A stretch of 64,000 nucleotides of DNA from contig JBEWZL010000002.1 of assembly GCA_045837725.1 (NCBI GenBank), forward strand, positions 41,849 to 105,848, in the 5' to 3' direction. Position numbers and translations under genes: made by a program. Positions 47,501 to 63,650 of the stretch are shown one piece after another. The notes under the pieces are model-generated. The model was not told where the DNA came from and ran no database searches. It saw only the letters and a list, made by a program, of their open reading frames with translations. This DNA is from Vermamoeba vermiformis. Taxonomy: Eukaryota; Tubulinea; Echinamoebida. Every line of letters begins with the position of its first letter. Position 1 is the first letter of the stretch.

Positions 47501-47860
47501 CAGACGTCGATGTTTCGAGGTACATTTTACGCTTCAAAAGCTCCGTTCATGAACGAGATATTAACCCACGTGTTGTAGGAGTGTGGCGCATGTGACATGC
47601 CAATTACACGCAAGTTGGTCAAGTGTGGTCACACGCAACAAGTGCCGTGTTACATGCCCGAAGAAGAGTTCTGTTGCAAAGCCGCGTGTGAGAACAAATT
47701 GCCGTGCGGTCACAGATGTCCCAAGTACTGCGGTGAGATTTGTCCCAAGACCTGTCACGAGTACGTGCAACACTTACTACCGTGTGGCCATCACGTGACA
47801 TTGGAGTGCGGTCAGGATGTGAGTGTTGTCAAGTGTTCGAGACCACATCCCACCAAGTAA
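41512..47860 (+). CDS. ZNFX1/NFX1-type SF1 RNA helicase with CCCH finger and two cold-shock-like domains
   Basis: About 19 exons, close to 1,900 residues. Exon 1 ([20 protein letters not shown]) joins exon 2 to make a CCCH finger, C-x8-C-x5-C-x3-H ([20 protein letters not shown] then H). Cold-shock-like domain 1 is [18 protein letters not shown]...IFYHVNDV; domain 2 is [20 protein letters not shown]. Three F(M/L)PAW(M/K)KNK repeats lie between them (42223-42540). The helicase has motif I QGPPGTGK (intron just before the T), [12 protein letters not shown], motif [12 protein letters not shown], motif [13 protein letters not shown], motif [16 protein letters not shown] and motif VI VALSRA. NFX1-type zinc clusters end it ([38 protein letters not shown]). 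ZNFX1 relatives act in small-RNA silencing and antiviral defence. The intron at 46277-46649 carries a dispersed element. Confidence 0.9.
46305..46595 (+). repeat. dispersed intronic element, copy B
   Basis: About 291 bp inside the 373-bp intron 46277-46649 of the helicase gene, in the gene's own direction. It aligns with copy A at 5086-5379. It shares GTGCTAAAGTAATTGTGCTT plus CATCG, TATACTTCGT, and ATCATGATTCAGAATGCACG followed by TTACGCAATCACTTTC. Other introns of this gene are about 45-75 bp, so the element accounts for nearly all the extra length. No ORF and no obvious terminal repeats. Confidence 0.8.
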
Positions 47861-48017
47861 CTCACACGCATTGCGTTGCAAATATTATTTGTAGATAAAT
47901 GATCGTTTGTATTTATTAATCAATAGTAGTCCTATGCATCCGAAGTACTTCAAAGTAATTTTAAAAGTTTATTTATTTCTGTTGGCCAAGAATCTTCGCA
48001 AGTAGAAATTTATCTCC

Positions 48018-48443
48018 TTACGTAACACATACCAAAGGAATGCGGTGATAGGCACTAGGACTTAATATGCCAGGCAAGGATTTAAAGTACGGCCAACCAT
48101 AGGTGATAGATCCGAACAGAGTGCACCACACAGAGGCGAGCATGTAAGCTGGTAGGCCAATAATGCCCCAAATTCGACCTGAAATTATGTTAAATTGGCT
48201 TTATTCATACGGTTAATCGTGACACATCAAGACAAATTTATTAATTTTGAATAATTGACATTATTTCAGAATAATCAGACTGAAAACTAAGATTATTTGT
48301 AGTACTGTATGCTTACCATAATATCTATCTGATGAATAAGAATTGTTGTTACGCCACACCAAAGTTTTGATCACACTAAACAGCAGTGCTCCGCCAGCGA
48401 CCCAATGAGGCAGCATAAATCCCCAGTGGACTTTTGTATCCAT
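48018..48443 (-). CDS. small membrane protein, tandem copy 1
   Basis: Two exons (48443-48317 and about 48180-48018), MDTKVHWGFMLPHWVAGGAL then LFSVIKTLVW in exon 1, and GRIWGIIGLPAYMLASVWCT with WPYFKSLPGIL in exon 2. It is a clear paralogue of 48668-49256, with the same intron position. After PGILSPSAYH the frame given stops early (LVCVT). Another frame continues FLRRFLANRNK-like sequence to about 47969 that aligns with the paralogue's tail (FFKRILGKKN), so there is a one-base offset near GGTATG at about 48030. Probably three membrane helices. Family not recognised. Confidence 0.6.
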
Positions 48444-48667
48444 TGATGCGTATTAGGTTCAGATTAAGCAACTGCTCGCAGTTTCTGAATCGTTGCAATA
48501 AAAAGTAACGGATGGGACGCAAAAGACCATATTAGGAGCGTCTTGCTAAACGCTCGATTTTGGGTGAAATTGGTAGATTATATTCCGAGCTCCTGATAGG
48601 CTAGAATAAACGTTATTTTATTTAAACATTGCTTGTAAAGGAAGTTGACGTAACGGCTGATTAATGC

Positions 48668-49256
48668 TTATTGCTCTTTAGCCGGCGGATTTTTCTTGCC
48701 GAGAATTCGTTTAAAAAATTTAATAATTTCGTGATGGAATATTAACAAAGCTACGGCACTGAATGAAGCAGTGGTTAAGATGCCAGGCAAGGTTTTGAAG
48801 TACGATAAGCCATAGAATATTGTTCCGAAGATAGTAGTCCATACGTTGACTAGTGTATATGATGGTAAGGCACCCATTACCCAAAACCGAACTGAAGAGT
48901 CGTTAGAAAAGTGGACAGATCCAATTAAAGTAATTTTTTATCAAAATTGCACCAGTTCCGAGGATAGATGGAAATTTAAATTTTATTAATTATTGTGATA
49001 ATTAATTTCATATTTATTTTTTTTGGCAATTGTGGAGAGCGAGAAACGGATTCAATATTTTTCAAAAATCAAGACTAATTGCTGTTTTTACTTTGCATTG
49101 CGCGTATTAACTCTTACTGTTATATCTATCTTGTTCATTTGGATTCAACTCTGGATCTTCCTTCCAGAAAAATGTTGATCGAAACAAACTTAGTACTAAA
49201 CCTCCTCCAACGGCCAAATGAGGCGACATTAAACCCCAATAGATTATTGAGTTCAT
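48668..49256 (-). CDS. small membrane protein, tandem copy 2
   Basis: Two exons: MNSIIYWGLMSPHLAVGGGL with VLSLFRSTFFWKEDPELN, then VRFWVMGALPSYTLVNVWTT, FGLSYFKTLPGIL-like sequence, AVALLIFHHEIIKFFKRILG and a Lys/Pro-rich end. About 120 residues with three or four hydrophobic segments. It matches the neighbour at 48018-48443 in exon structure and in the blocks W.FM.PH, YxLxxVWxTxFG and YFK(S/T)LPGIL. The function is not recognised; size and shape would suit a mitochondrial inner-membrane accessory subunit, which is only a guess. Confidence 0.65.
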
Positions 49257-49455
49257 TAGTGGTGTTTTACACAACTTTGGAATTAAATTTGCTCTTTCGT
49301 TAGCTGCAAAATTTTTTCGTTTTTTCCTCCGGTGAGAATATGAGACGCTCCTTATTAACTGCGCTACGTCATTAGTACCTCAAGTCCGTACTTCCGCACC
49401 AATATACGTTGCACTACTCAGAATATTGCGCTGTTGGAGTAACAATGGATTCGTT

Positions 49456-50041
49456 ATGGAACATTTGCAAACAATTGCAGTTACCTTAACGTCATTTGCG
49501 CAACAACTGGACGAACAACAAGTAGCTAGGAGCAGAATGTAGGTTTATTTCGATAGGACTTGGTGCCCCTTCTTAATTGGCATTATTAATGGCTTAAATT
49601 TAGTCAGAGACGCTAGACTTTCGCCATTCATTTCGGAGGTTCAAAGAACAGTTGATTTGTGGTCTTTGCAGGATTCGAGCAAATTCGACAATAACCTGCT
49701 AATACCGCCTTTGAAGAAATTGCAACAAAAAATTGCAGCCGAGTTACCCTACGACCCATCTAAAATGGCCTACTCAGCGTACTTAATCAAGTCTGCCGTC
49801 TCATTAGCCGTCGTATACGCGCAGTATTGGCTTGGTAACGAGTTGCAGTTTTGATTATTTTTAATACTGTGCAGGCTCTATTATTATTCCCGGCAATGTT
49901 CTTACCCAGCTGGACTTCAGTGTAAGGACCTGTCTGGAGCTAGTGAAGCAGAACAAAGCTGGTAGCGTGGATGAGCCACAAGTCATATTGAAGCGAATTC
50001 GAGACACACTGGACGAGTACAAACAGATTGTAACCCAATAA
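49456..50041 (+). CDS. unrecognised small helical protein
   Basis: Three exons joined in phase: MEHLQTIAVTLTSFAQQLDE, then RDARLSPFISEVQRTVDLWS with LLIPPLKKLQQKIAAELPYD and AYLIKSAVSLAVVYAQYWLG, then SIIIPGNVLTQLDFSVRTCL ending DEYKQIVTQ. About 165 residues, mostly amphipathic helix, with one moderately hydrophobic helix in the middle. No family recognised. The clean phase of both introns and the even coding composition support a real gene. Confidence 0.6.
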
Positions 50042-50229
50042 CAAGGACGCCACTTATATCAACTAATAAAACAAGCCTTGTTATCCGGATGACTGTTGTA
50101 AATGCGCAATATTGACAAAGTTAGCCTGGCAATGTTGGTTTTCTAATTAGGCGTAGATCTTATCGGAAATTTCTCTGCTGCCAAAAAGAAGCACAAGTTC
50201 TTCTGCGGTAGTCGCTATAATATTACAAT

Positions 50230-50877
50230 ATGGATACAATCAAAGCGAGTATTGATACTGAAAAGTATCGGGAATACACAAGCGAGACAGGGATCGAGTT
50301 AGCTCACGCCATGTCCGCAGTTAGTGGCTTATTGGCAGCAACATCTTTAGTAATGTCATTTAGGAGTGGTGTCGGATCTACGATGCCTAGTGTATTAGCC
50401 GGTAAGCTAGCGGATCTACAGGATAAAATGTCATCTGAGTTTATCACCCAAAAAGTTCATTAAAAGTAATTATAATATTTTCTAGGAGCTGGATTTGCTG
50501 CAGGCTTTTATCACTCAGCGTAAGAAATCGATTAGGATTTTTTCTACGTTTTTTATTAATTTATTAAATAATAAAGCGAGCGGATGCAAGCAGAGCGAAC
50601 AAGTGGACCTTATTTAGCATCAGGTAAGTGAACTGTAAATACTTATACATTAATAATATCGTAATATTAATTTGCTGCAGTTTTATCGGGTCTATTTTCA
50701 ATCAACTTTTTTACACGGTACTTGGAGATGCACAGAACGCGAGCTAAATATGTTCCGCTCGGTTTGACCATTTTAGGATTGGCTTCTGGAACTTATTTCT
50801 TAAAGAGCGGATTATACAAAGGCAAGACAATATTGTACCAGCCTTTCCTTGGCAAGAACTTGAACGAAATCAAATAA
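50230..50877 (+). CDS. TMEM14-like small membrane protein
   Basis: Four exons, about 150 residues: an N-terminal polar stretch (MDTIKASIDTEKYREYTSE), then LAHAMSAVSGLLAATSLVMS, GSTMPSVLAGAGFAAGFYHS, YLASVLSGLFSINFFTRYLE, and YVPLGLTILGLASGTYFLKS with GLYKG at the end. The glycine-spaced helices, the GSxPSxxAG motif and R.x.VPxGLxxxLGL match the TMEM14/UPF0136 family. Members are mitochondrial or ER membrane proteins linked to porphyrin or lipid handling. It converges with the next gene, 113 bp apart. Confidence 0.65.
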
Positions 50878-50990
50878 ATTTGTAAATAGCGGATAATAGT
50901 ATACAATAATATAGTGCGTTGTAATCACATCATTTGGTTTATTTACAAGTTATTGGATCTGTTCCAGATTTGCGCGATCTGAATCTATTT

Positions 50991-53900
50991 TTATTTCCTC
51001 CGCTCTCTGCTTTCAGCAAATGTATAGCCCATAAACTCATCAGCGTTATAATTAGATACTACAATAGTATCATTGATTTCAGGGACTGGTGTAGGTGCCT
51101 AAACAAGAAAATTTTTGGTGATTAGTTTATGGCTGTCGGATGTACTTTTCAAAATAATCTTACCCGGACTTTAGCATTAAAAGATGGCTTATATGGACCT
51201 TGCAATTGTTTTTTCTCAATTTTTTGCCAATCAACACCCTTGAAGAACGGATGTGACTTGATCTTTTCAAAATCGATCATACGATGTACCAAGTCCTTAG
51301 TCAACAACTATACATATAATATTAGTTAATTTATACTTTTAGTATGGATTAGTATAGCTTACAGAGAATAAGAGGTCCTTGGCTTCAATCGACAAGTCAT
51401 CGGGCAACTTGACCTCTTCAGACAACACATTCTGCACTGTTTGACTCAATTTTGACGCCGCAAATGGCGACTATAATAATGGGTCTCGGTTAGTATACGA
51501 ACATTAATGGTTAAGATATGTAGAAGAGTATACAGACGGAGGAATAATATTTGCAAGTTGGGGTTTCCAAATAAGGAAATACTTACTTTTCCAGCCAACG
51601 TTAAATACATGAGCACGCCAAAACTCCACCAATCAGATTCTTTGCCAATATCAATGCGCCCTTCAAGAATTTCAGGTGGTAAGTACTGCGCGTATTGTTC
51701 GAACGAGATCGGGGCTGACGGTGATAACGGCAATATCAAATGAATATGACCTTCTTTATCCACTAACACCTTGGTTGGGCGAAGATTTCTAGCGGTAATT
51801 AAAGATATTAATATCGTATATTAGGCGCTGTTAAATTTTTTTTTGTAATTACCCTTGAAAAGCAAGATTATTCTTGTGCAAGTGTTGAATTGCCAGTGCC
51901 ATTTCAGCAGCCCAAAATCGCACTGTTTGTTCGTCGAATTTACACCGTTCATGAATACGACTCTGCATTACAATTAATTTAACGTGAATAAGGTTGATAG
52001 GATCGTCATGTCCACTTACGACTAGGCACTGATCCAAGTTCTTGGATTCAACAAATTCCGATAAAAAGTAGTGGTATTTGTCATTCGTGAAATAATCTTC
52101 GCGTGGAATGATGAACGGATGGTGCGGCAGTTCTTGGAATACTTTGCTCTCCGTCTCTTTCAAAAATCCACTGCCTTTCATTGAACGAGGGACTATCTTA
52201 AGCGCAAACTGTTTTCTAATGTCTTTTTTCTTGACACGTGCCACCTAAACAGACTGGTCAGATCTGGATCCAGATCGAAGGCTGGTACTTACCATTGACG
52301 AGCCTTCAGTTTCTAACATTTCAACGAGATCATAGTCAATAGGAATAGTAGAATCTAGCTTCGAGAACCCTCGTTGCAACAGCGAGTTCAAACTGAAAGA
52401 TCCGCTCTCGTTCATGCCATTTCTGCTGTGATTGCTCGCGTCGCTATCTTCTCGTTTCAAACTGTTATTAGAAGACGAGCTCGTATTCATAATGTTGAAA
52501 ATAGACATCGGCTTCTCTTCCTTCCTTTCGTACGGATGAAAGTCACTCATGTTCATATTGAACTTCAAGTTCGTGAACGAGCCGGATCTGGAGGGAGGCA
52601 TTGGGAACGATGGAACTGTCTTAGTAAACTCTTGTTGGGTCTTCTCTACGGCACTCCATAGTCTATTAAACAAGTCCTTTTGACTACCGGTCGGTGGACT
52701 GTTTGCTGAAAATGAGTCTTCTTCGATGAGCGGTCGCATTTCCTTCAAGGTCAAGTAGATCTGGTCATTAATTTCGACATTGTCAAGTGACACGAGATCT
52801 TGTAACAATTGCAATGGAGCGTACTTGGGGTCTATAGTATACAGTCAATATGATATATCATTTAAGCAAATATGACCGGAGCTTACGTTTGAAGAAGAGT
52901 GTCTGGAACGTTGTTAAAAATAGCTTGACTTCGAGCACCAAGAAGCTATCGAGTAACGGCACTGGTTCATCTTCCTCGTCTTCATCCAGTAGTAAACCGC
53001 CACTGCCCGTCTTCGAATTTGATTTCTTGAAAATGACCTCGGAATAAATGTTCGGATCCGTGTCACTCAAACTTTCAGCTGACGCTGTAGACTCTTCATC
53101 ATCGTCATCTCCATCTTTGCTAGCATTCATTTCCGGTTGACTGAGCAAGTTGTTGCTGATATCGATCTCGAAGGTCTTTTCAACGGTGTCCATGAACTGC
53201 AGGACTTTGACCCAATTCTGCAACGCTTGTTTGTTCTCGGGGTTAATCTGAAGCACGTGATTGTACTTTCGGGCGGAGTTTGACAGCAATGTATTCACTT
53301 CTGACTTTGACACGCGCGGTGTTGAGCTATTTTCGTCACGTGATTTGTTCTGTTGAATTTTCATTTCAGCTTGGCGATAATAACTGTTGCCCCAGTTGAA
53401 AAATACTTCAGCAGATTGCGCTAATGAAAAAACTCGTTATTTTAGCACATATTACTAGCAATTAGACTATAACATACGTTTTTGTGTGGCTGCCAGTTGG
53501 AACTTCTGAAAGGCGAGTGCAAATGTGGCATCGACTTGGGCGTAATAATCGGACAGAGTGTTCGGCAAGACACGTGCTTTTTTCGACAGAACCGAGGCCC
53601 AGTTCAATAAGACATCAGGTGAATTTGAGCTCAATGTATATGCTTGCTCAAATTTTTCACAGGCCTCGTTGTACAGCCCCAAGAATATTTCTTTTTCACC
53701 GGCCTCGCTCGTGATATTATCTAACGAACAGTTAAAATAAATAAAAACTGACTAAGAACAGATAGCTGTGATTTCATTGTAAACTTACTGTCACTTGATT
53801 GCAAGTTAAAATCGTCTGACGGCGGGTTACCATTGACTTGCGTGTTATTGTTATTGTTTGGCTTGTGACTGTTCCTCAGTGGCTTCCAGTTCTTGAATTT

Positions 53901-56847
53901 CGCTAACAAGTTTGGTCGTTCTAACAACGCAATGCCCCAATGGTACAATACTTTCCACTCCTCTTTTCGAAGTTCATGTGCTTGTTTGTACTTCACAAAG
54001 GCTTGGTCTAGGAACTCAAATGCCTTGTCTCTGTTCTTCTCGAGCTTGCTTAATTGGAACAAACAATTGGCCCATTTGTACAGTGACTTGAAGTCGTTTG
54101 GTTCAATTGTCACAGCCTCTTCGAACAACTCTGCCGCTTGTGTCAGCAACTTGCGATCTCCGGTAATCTGTTGAAACGTTAGTACTAGACAGGGCTTACT
54201 ATGAATTAATCATACCCTGTTCATGGCCTTTAAGTACAGCGAGTAGGCGTGGTTGTGAAGTGACCGGTAATCGTTTGGTCGAACACGAATGGACTCTTGA
54301 AAGCTTTGGCCAGCAAGGTCCAACAACTGATCTTTTTCTTCTTTTGTTTCTGAGCTTAAAGCTAGACGACTGAACGCCGTGCCTTCTTCGAAGAAAATTC
54401 TGTGGATATGTTTCACGATTGCAAAAACATTCGTGACCTCGTGCAGACCAATAAACTTTTCGCTCGTCAATACTGTCTTCCAATCACTAGTGATGCGTAC
54501 AACTGCATCGGGGTGTAATTCAAATCCAGCTATAGAACAAGATTAAAATAGATTCTAAGATGGATAAAGTTGAACTTACCTATTTTTGGCAGTCGGTCAA
54601 AAAGTGACTGCAAATATACGCACTGATGCTTTAAGTTCTTATTTTTGTCAGCCTTATCCTTGTCCCACCCAGGAAACCTGAACTCGAAGCTTTGTTTGAC
54701 TTCCGTTGACCAAAATGAAAAAGATTGTAGATGCGCTGCCGAAGAGCAGGTTGAGCGTGTTCATGACAATCTCGTTGAAAGATTTGACACGTGACTTTGA
54801 TGGTGCTTTAGAGTACTCGCGCATTTGTTTCCTAATATGGTGTTTGACCGCTCGTGCGACCATTTCAGTCATCAACAACTTCTTCAAATGTTCCGACTTG
54901 ACGTGGTACCTGACTTGTCCCAAGTACCGCATGTTAATGCCGTTACGATGCATATCAACGATCAATCGTTCAAACGCATCGTTGTTCGGCTCTGTCTCCG
55001 TGTTGATTTCGATCAGATTGCTGTTCGTTTTGATCAAGACCTTTTTGTTCGTGTCAAGTTTCCGTCGCTTCGCAGACTGCTGTTCCGAATCTTCACTGAA
55101 ATCTTCTTGCGAGGACTCACGCGGTCGTTTTTTCGTCAAACTGGCAATGTATGCGTCATCAAGACTTGCTGCAAACTTTGGGATAATTTCAGTTTCGAGC
55201 CGTTGAGTTGCCTAAAAAGGAGATGTCAGCACCGTCGTATGCTCTGAACAGACTGTCATACCTCTTTAATCTCGAAGTTGTGTGCTTGCTTGTTTTCGAG
55301 ATTGAAGCCCGAATAACTGTCAGGACACAATGGCACTGGATTACTTTTCACCAACTCAGGTCTCATGATACGATACAAGAAACAGCCTTGTAAGCTGATA
55401 AAAAGTCATTATAACGCTCATATTAATAAGTCATACGTGAGGTTATCGTACCCTTTCACTGGTTTTGTTGGTGGAAGAACACGTGCAGTGTCTATGGATC
55501 CGTGTTAGTGACGTAAAAAAGTTCATAAGTGCGACGTACCAACGATATAAAATCGATCATCTTTGCCTAGATGTCCTTCTACGTCACAACAAGCGTGCAA
55601 ATATGACTTGCTCGTCTTATCTTGGTTCCACACGTTCTCGCCTTTGAGGTTCAAAATCTTCGCTGCGAGTTCCATCTTTTTATTGAACTCATCGTTGTCC
55701 GTATGAATCGTTCGAGCTCCATCACACGTGCCATATATAATCGTATCTTTGCTGACAGGCAATACTGATGCTGCTAACAGCCGCCAGCCCCTGCAAAAAA
55801 AATAGGTTTATTTTTTCGTCGTGAGTTTGGCTTGTTCGACGAAATTTCATTAAAGCCGCTAATTTTTGTTTCTTAGAAATAAATGCTAGGAATTTTAACG
55901 TACTTGTAATCGATTACGACCATCAGCGGGAAGTGTAACTTTTGTATGCGACAATCGATGTAACACATTAGCCCTTTCAATTCATGTCCTGAAGCTTTCA
56001 TAAGGCCTATAATACTTATTAGTGACCATATAGTAATATAATATATGAAATCTTATTACCTTCTTCACCGCCGTAAAGATCCATTTCGTCCGTCGGAAAC
56101 TTGAAAAAAATTGAGCCGTGGAAATATTTGCTGCCACCAGCCACGCCTCCAATAAGACTAGTAATAGTATATTAGAATATATTTAAGACATTTGTATTAA
56201 TATAGAACGTACCCTGTGATCGGGGGAATAGTTTTCTTGTCGGTAGGCAAAAACAACTCTGAAATAATTGTTTTTCCGATCCGCGTCGCTTCTTCTGCGA
56301 ATTCCTCGCACAGAGCGCGTAATTGTTGCACGCGTTCAACTTCTTGACGCGAGTCACTGAGTGTTTGGTCAAATAAACTCTGTTAGGTGCAAATTAAATT
56401 AGTTATTATAAAATATAGAATCAACGATAGGAATAAGATGAATAATGGTATTTAAATATAGTTTTAGAATTAATACGAATTTTGAATGTATTGATGTCGC
56501 CATAAGATCTCGATCGAATATTTATAATTGTTTTTTAAAAATTAAATGGATAGTAACGCGCAAATTATTGCTCATATGAAAATATTTCAAGTTCGTTTCG
56601 GTGTATTATTTAGCGCGACAATGAATTGAGATCCGAGTCCGAAACTATTCTTGCAATAACAGATCAAGCTTACCTGAAACTCTTCGTTCCAATTTCTATC
56701 TAATTTATCATACAAATATACATGTTCTTTTTGACTAGCGTTCTGACTGCTGCTCAGACTTTCTTGCGATTTCTTTGGCGTTAGATCAGCAAGCTTGTCT
56801 AGCTCACCTTCTTCACCTTCAATGTAGCTATATCCGTCTTTGGACAT
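50991..56847 (-). CDS. CLU-domain, TPR and AGC pseudokinase fusion protein
   Basis: A long gene with short introns. The CLU central domain runs from about 56370 to 54650: GVAGGSKYFHGSIFFKFPTD, WRLLAASVLPVSKDTIIYGT with DGARTIHTDN, ACCDVEGHLGKDDRFYI, TARVLPPTKPVKG, and NGINMRYLGQVRYHVK. TPR-like repeats follow (YRSLHNHAYSLYLKAMN, LFEEAVTIEPNDFKSLYKWA, YNEACEKFEQAYTLS). An AGC kinase fold closes it: KKKDIRKQFALKIV and KETESKVFQELPHHPFI in the N-lobe, LPPEILEGRID and SDWWSFGVLMY in the C-lobe, and the hydrophobic motif FMGYTF near the end. The catalytic loop reads FQGNLRPTKVLVD (HRD aspartate replaced by Asn, metal-binding Asn by Lys) and the DFG position reads ILPLSP, so it is a predicted pseudokinase. 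A one-base frame offset occurs near 54725 beside TTTTT, between LLFGSAS and FWSTEVKQSFEF. Confidence 0.8.
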
Positions 56848-57082
56848 ATTAATATGTATTCAATTAATTGTCCATTTAGTGCTGTTATTGTTGTAATTCG
56901 TGTTTCATTAATAAAAAAGATCAGGCGCGAAAAAACAAAGCTTGTGATTCCGTATCAATATTTTCATCGATCAGTTTACGTATAGGAATAGCACTTACCT
57001 TATTCATGAATGTTAGAAAGCAATAAGTTTTGCTTGCACTAGTGACGTCCAAGCGTAATTTATTGTTAGTTTGTGATCTACG

Positions 57083-58870
57083 ATGGACCAATCGAACACT
57101 AATGGTGTAAATAAGAACAACGGTTATCATAATCAACAATTCAATGTACAAAAACCTTCTGTTACCGCTCCTCAGCCGGTGGATCTGCTACTCGGAATCA
57201 AAAATCTAGCAGAATGCTTTGTGGGAACTTTTGAGCAGGTAAATTAATTATATTAAATACATTAAAGCTAGTATGAGCAACATATCAAGTAATTTTTGTG
57301 ACTCTTGGTCTTTTTCGAATAATGTAAATAATTATTTTAATTTTGGATCCAGAATTTCTCAACAGAGCTTTACTCGCTAAAGCTGAACGCCGATGCGACG
57401 TTCTTATTCTCCAAAATAAACAAGAATTTGCACGAGGTTATTGAATCGATAAGCGGCAAATGGGAGATCCAGCAGAAAGTTAATATTGGTACGGCACGAA
57501 AGCAGATCTGCGTTGAAATATTATAATTAACATATTACTCATATATAGACCTATCACCTGCTCGTGTGAGTCTCAAGTCGCTTTACAGCTCCTGCTCGTT
57601 GTCATTCAAATGCGAGTCAATGACCGTAAGTCCCAGAAAAACTTACCCCAATGAATAATTACTCATTAATTTCGCAGAAAAAAACAATCACCGAGCAATA
57701 TTCTTCAACTTTTACTCGTGAAGGGCGCTTAGAATCAGCTGTTGGTGAAATCGTTATTCCGGACGTAACGTTTGGAAAACAAGTTTGGCTAAAGGGGTAA
57801 GTCATTAGCTACCATTAATGCTACTTAAGAAGCATATTATTGCTTTATTTGTATTATCTCGACAAAATCTTTCGAACCATGAAATTTCCGTAATTATGGA
57901 TCCGCATCCAGAAACAAATAAAAGCATCTAACGCTAAACCACGAGTGGCATTGCTTTAGTAAAAATACGTTATATTTAGATTTAGCATTATACAGCAAGT
58001 AGCTCAATAACTGACGAATGTATTTTTAGGATCCCCGAAAGAATTGCCTTGCAATTAGATATTATGAAAGAATCAACGCCCATGAATGTCGAATTATACG
58101 AAAATACTATACAAGAGCTTATCAGAAACTGTTCGATATCTGAAGCATTTACCAGGCTAAAAAATCAGCTGATCCGGATCGAATACAAATTTGTTCATTT
58201 TAACAATTTGGCTGAAGATGGATTGCGGAGTATAAAAGTTATCGGAGATTTATGGGTCAATTTATATGACCCTTCAACATATCCAGATGATTCGACCAAG
58301 TCACAAGAATACTTTGGGTTGTTGATCCACTTGTTGACCCAGATCTTGGACGGATTAAGTCGAAATTCCAATCAAAGTGATCGTTATAAAGAAGTATTAG
58401 CATCTCTAAAGGTAATATAGCGAATCAACCCAAGATCTGTTTTGCTAACAAAATTTTTATTTTTGTAGAGTTCAATTGCAGTGTGGGAGGTTAAAGGCGG
58501 CGAAAATTCTCCGAATGAATTTAAATCACTCGTATTGCAAGCTAAGAACTATTTGCAACAACTGATAGACGACGGATCGATGGATCTGCAAGACAATAAC
58601 ACGAATATCAATAACGTGCAGCCGCAGAATAACCTGAATTCAACAAATGATGGTCATAATGAATATAGCGATGTATCTGATCACGATGGCGAAGATGAGC
58701 CGATAAGTGCAGTCGATGAAACTGTAGATCCAGAAGAATATACAAAGCTATTTCAATTAGTACATGAGCAAAAGGCGTGGATTGAGACAAGAGTAACTGA
58801 AGTTCAGCAGCAAATTGAAGCAGGTACTTATCCCTATTTAAGAACGGATCTGCGGAAATACTTGAGTTAA
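57083..58870 (+). CDS. unrecognised acidic protein
   Basis: Seven exons. Start MDQSNTNGVNKNNGYHNQQF, then VDLLLGIKNLAECFVGTFEQ, LKLNADATFLFSKINKNLHE, SLKSLYSSCSLSFKCESMT, IVIPDVTFGKQVWLKG. A long helical exon follows (MNVELYENTIQELIRNCSIS, IEYKFVHFNNLAEDG, YFGLLIHLLTQILDGLSRN). The C-terminal half is Asn/Asp-rich low complexity, ending in a coil (LVHEQKAWIETRVTEVQQQI). About 440 residues, no signal or membrane segment, and no family I recognise. It starts 236 bp from the divergent CLU gene. Confidence 0.65.
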
Positions 58871-58951
58871 AAATAATAATCCTATAATGTAAATACTGTA
58901 TAATATAAATGCGAGTATTTTGTAAAGCGTTTAACTTTATTATTTCGTTTT

Positions 58952-63650
<4,699 letters not shown>

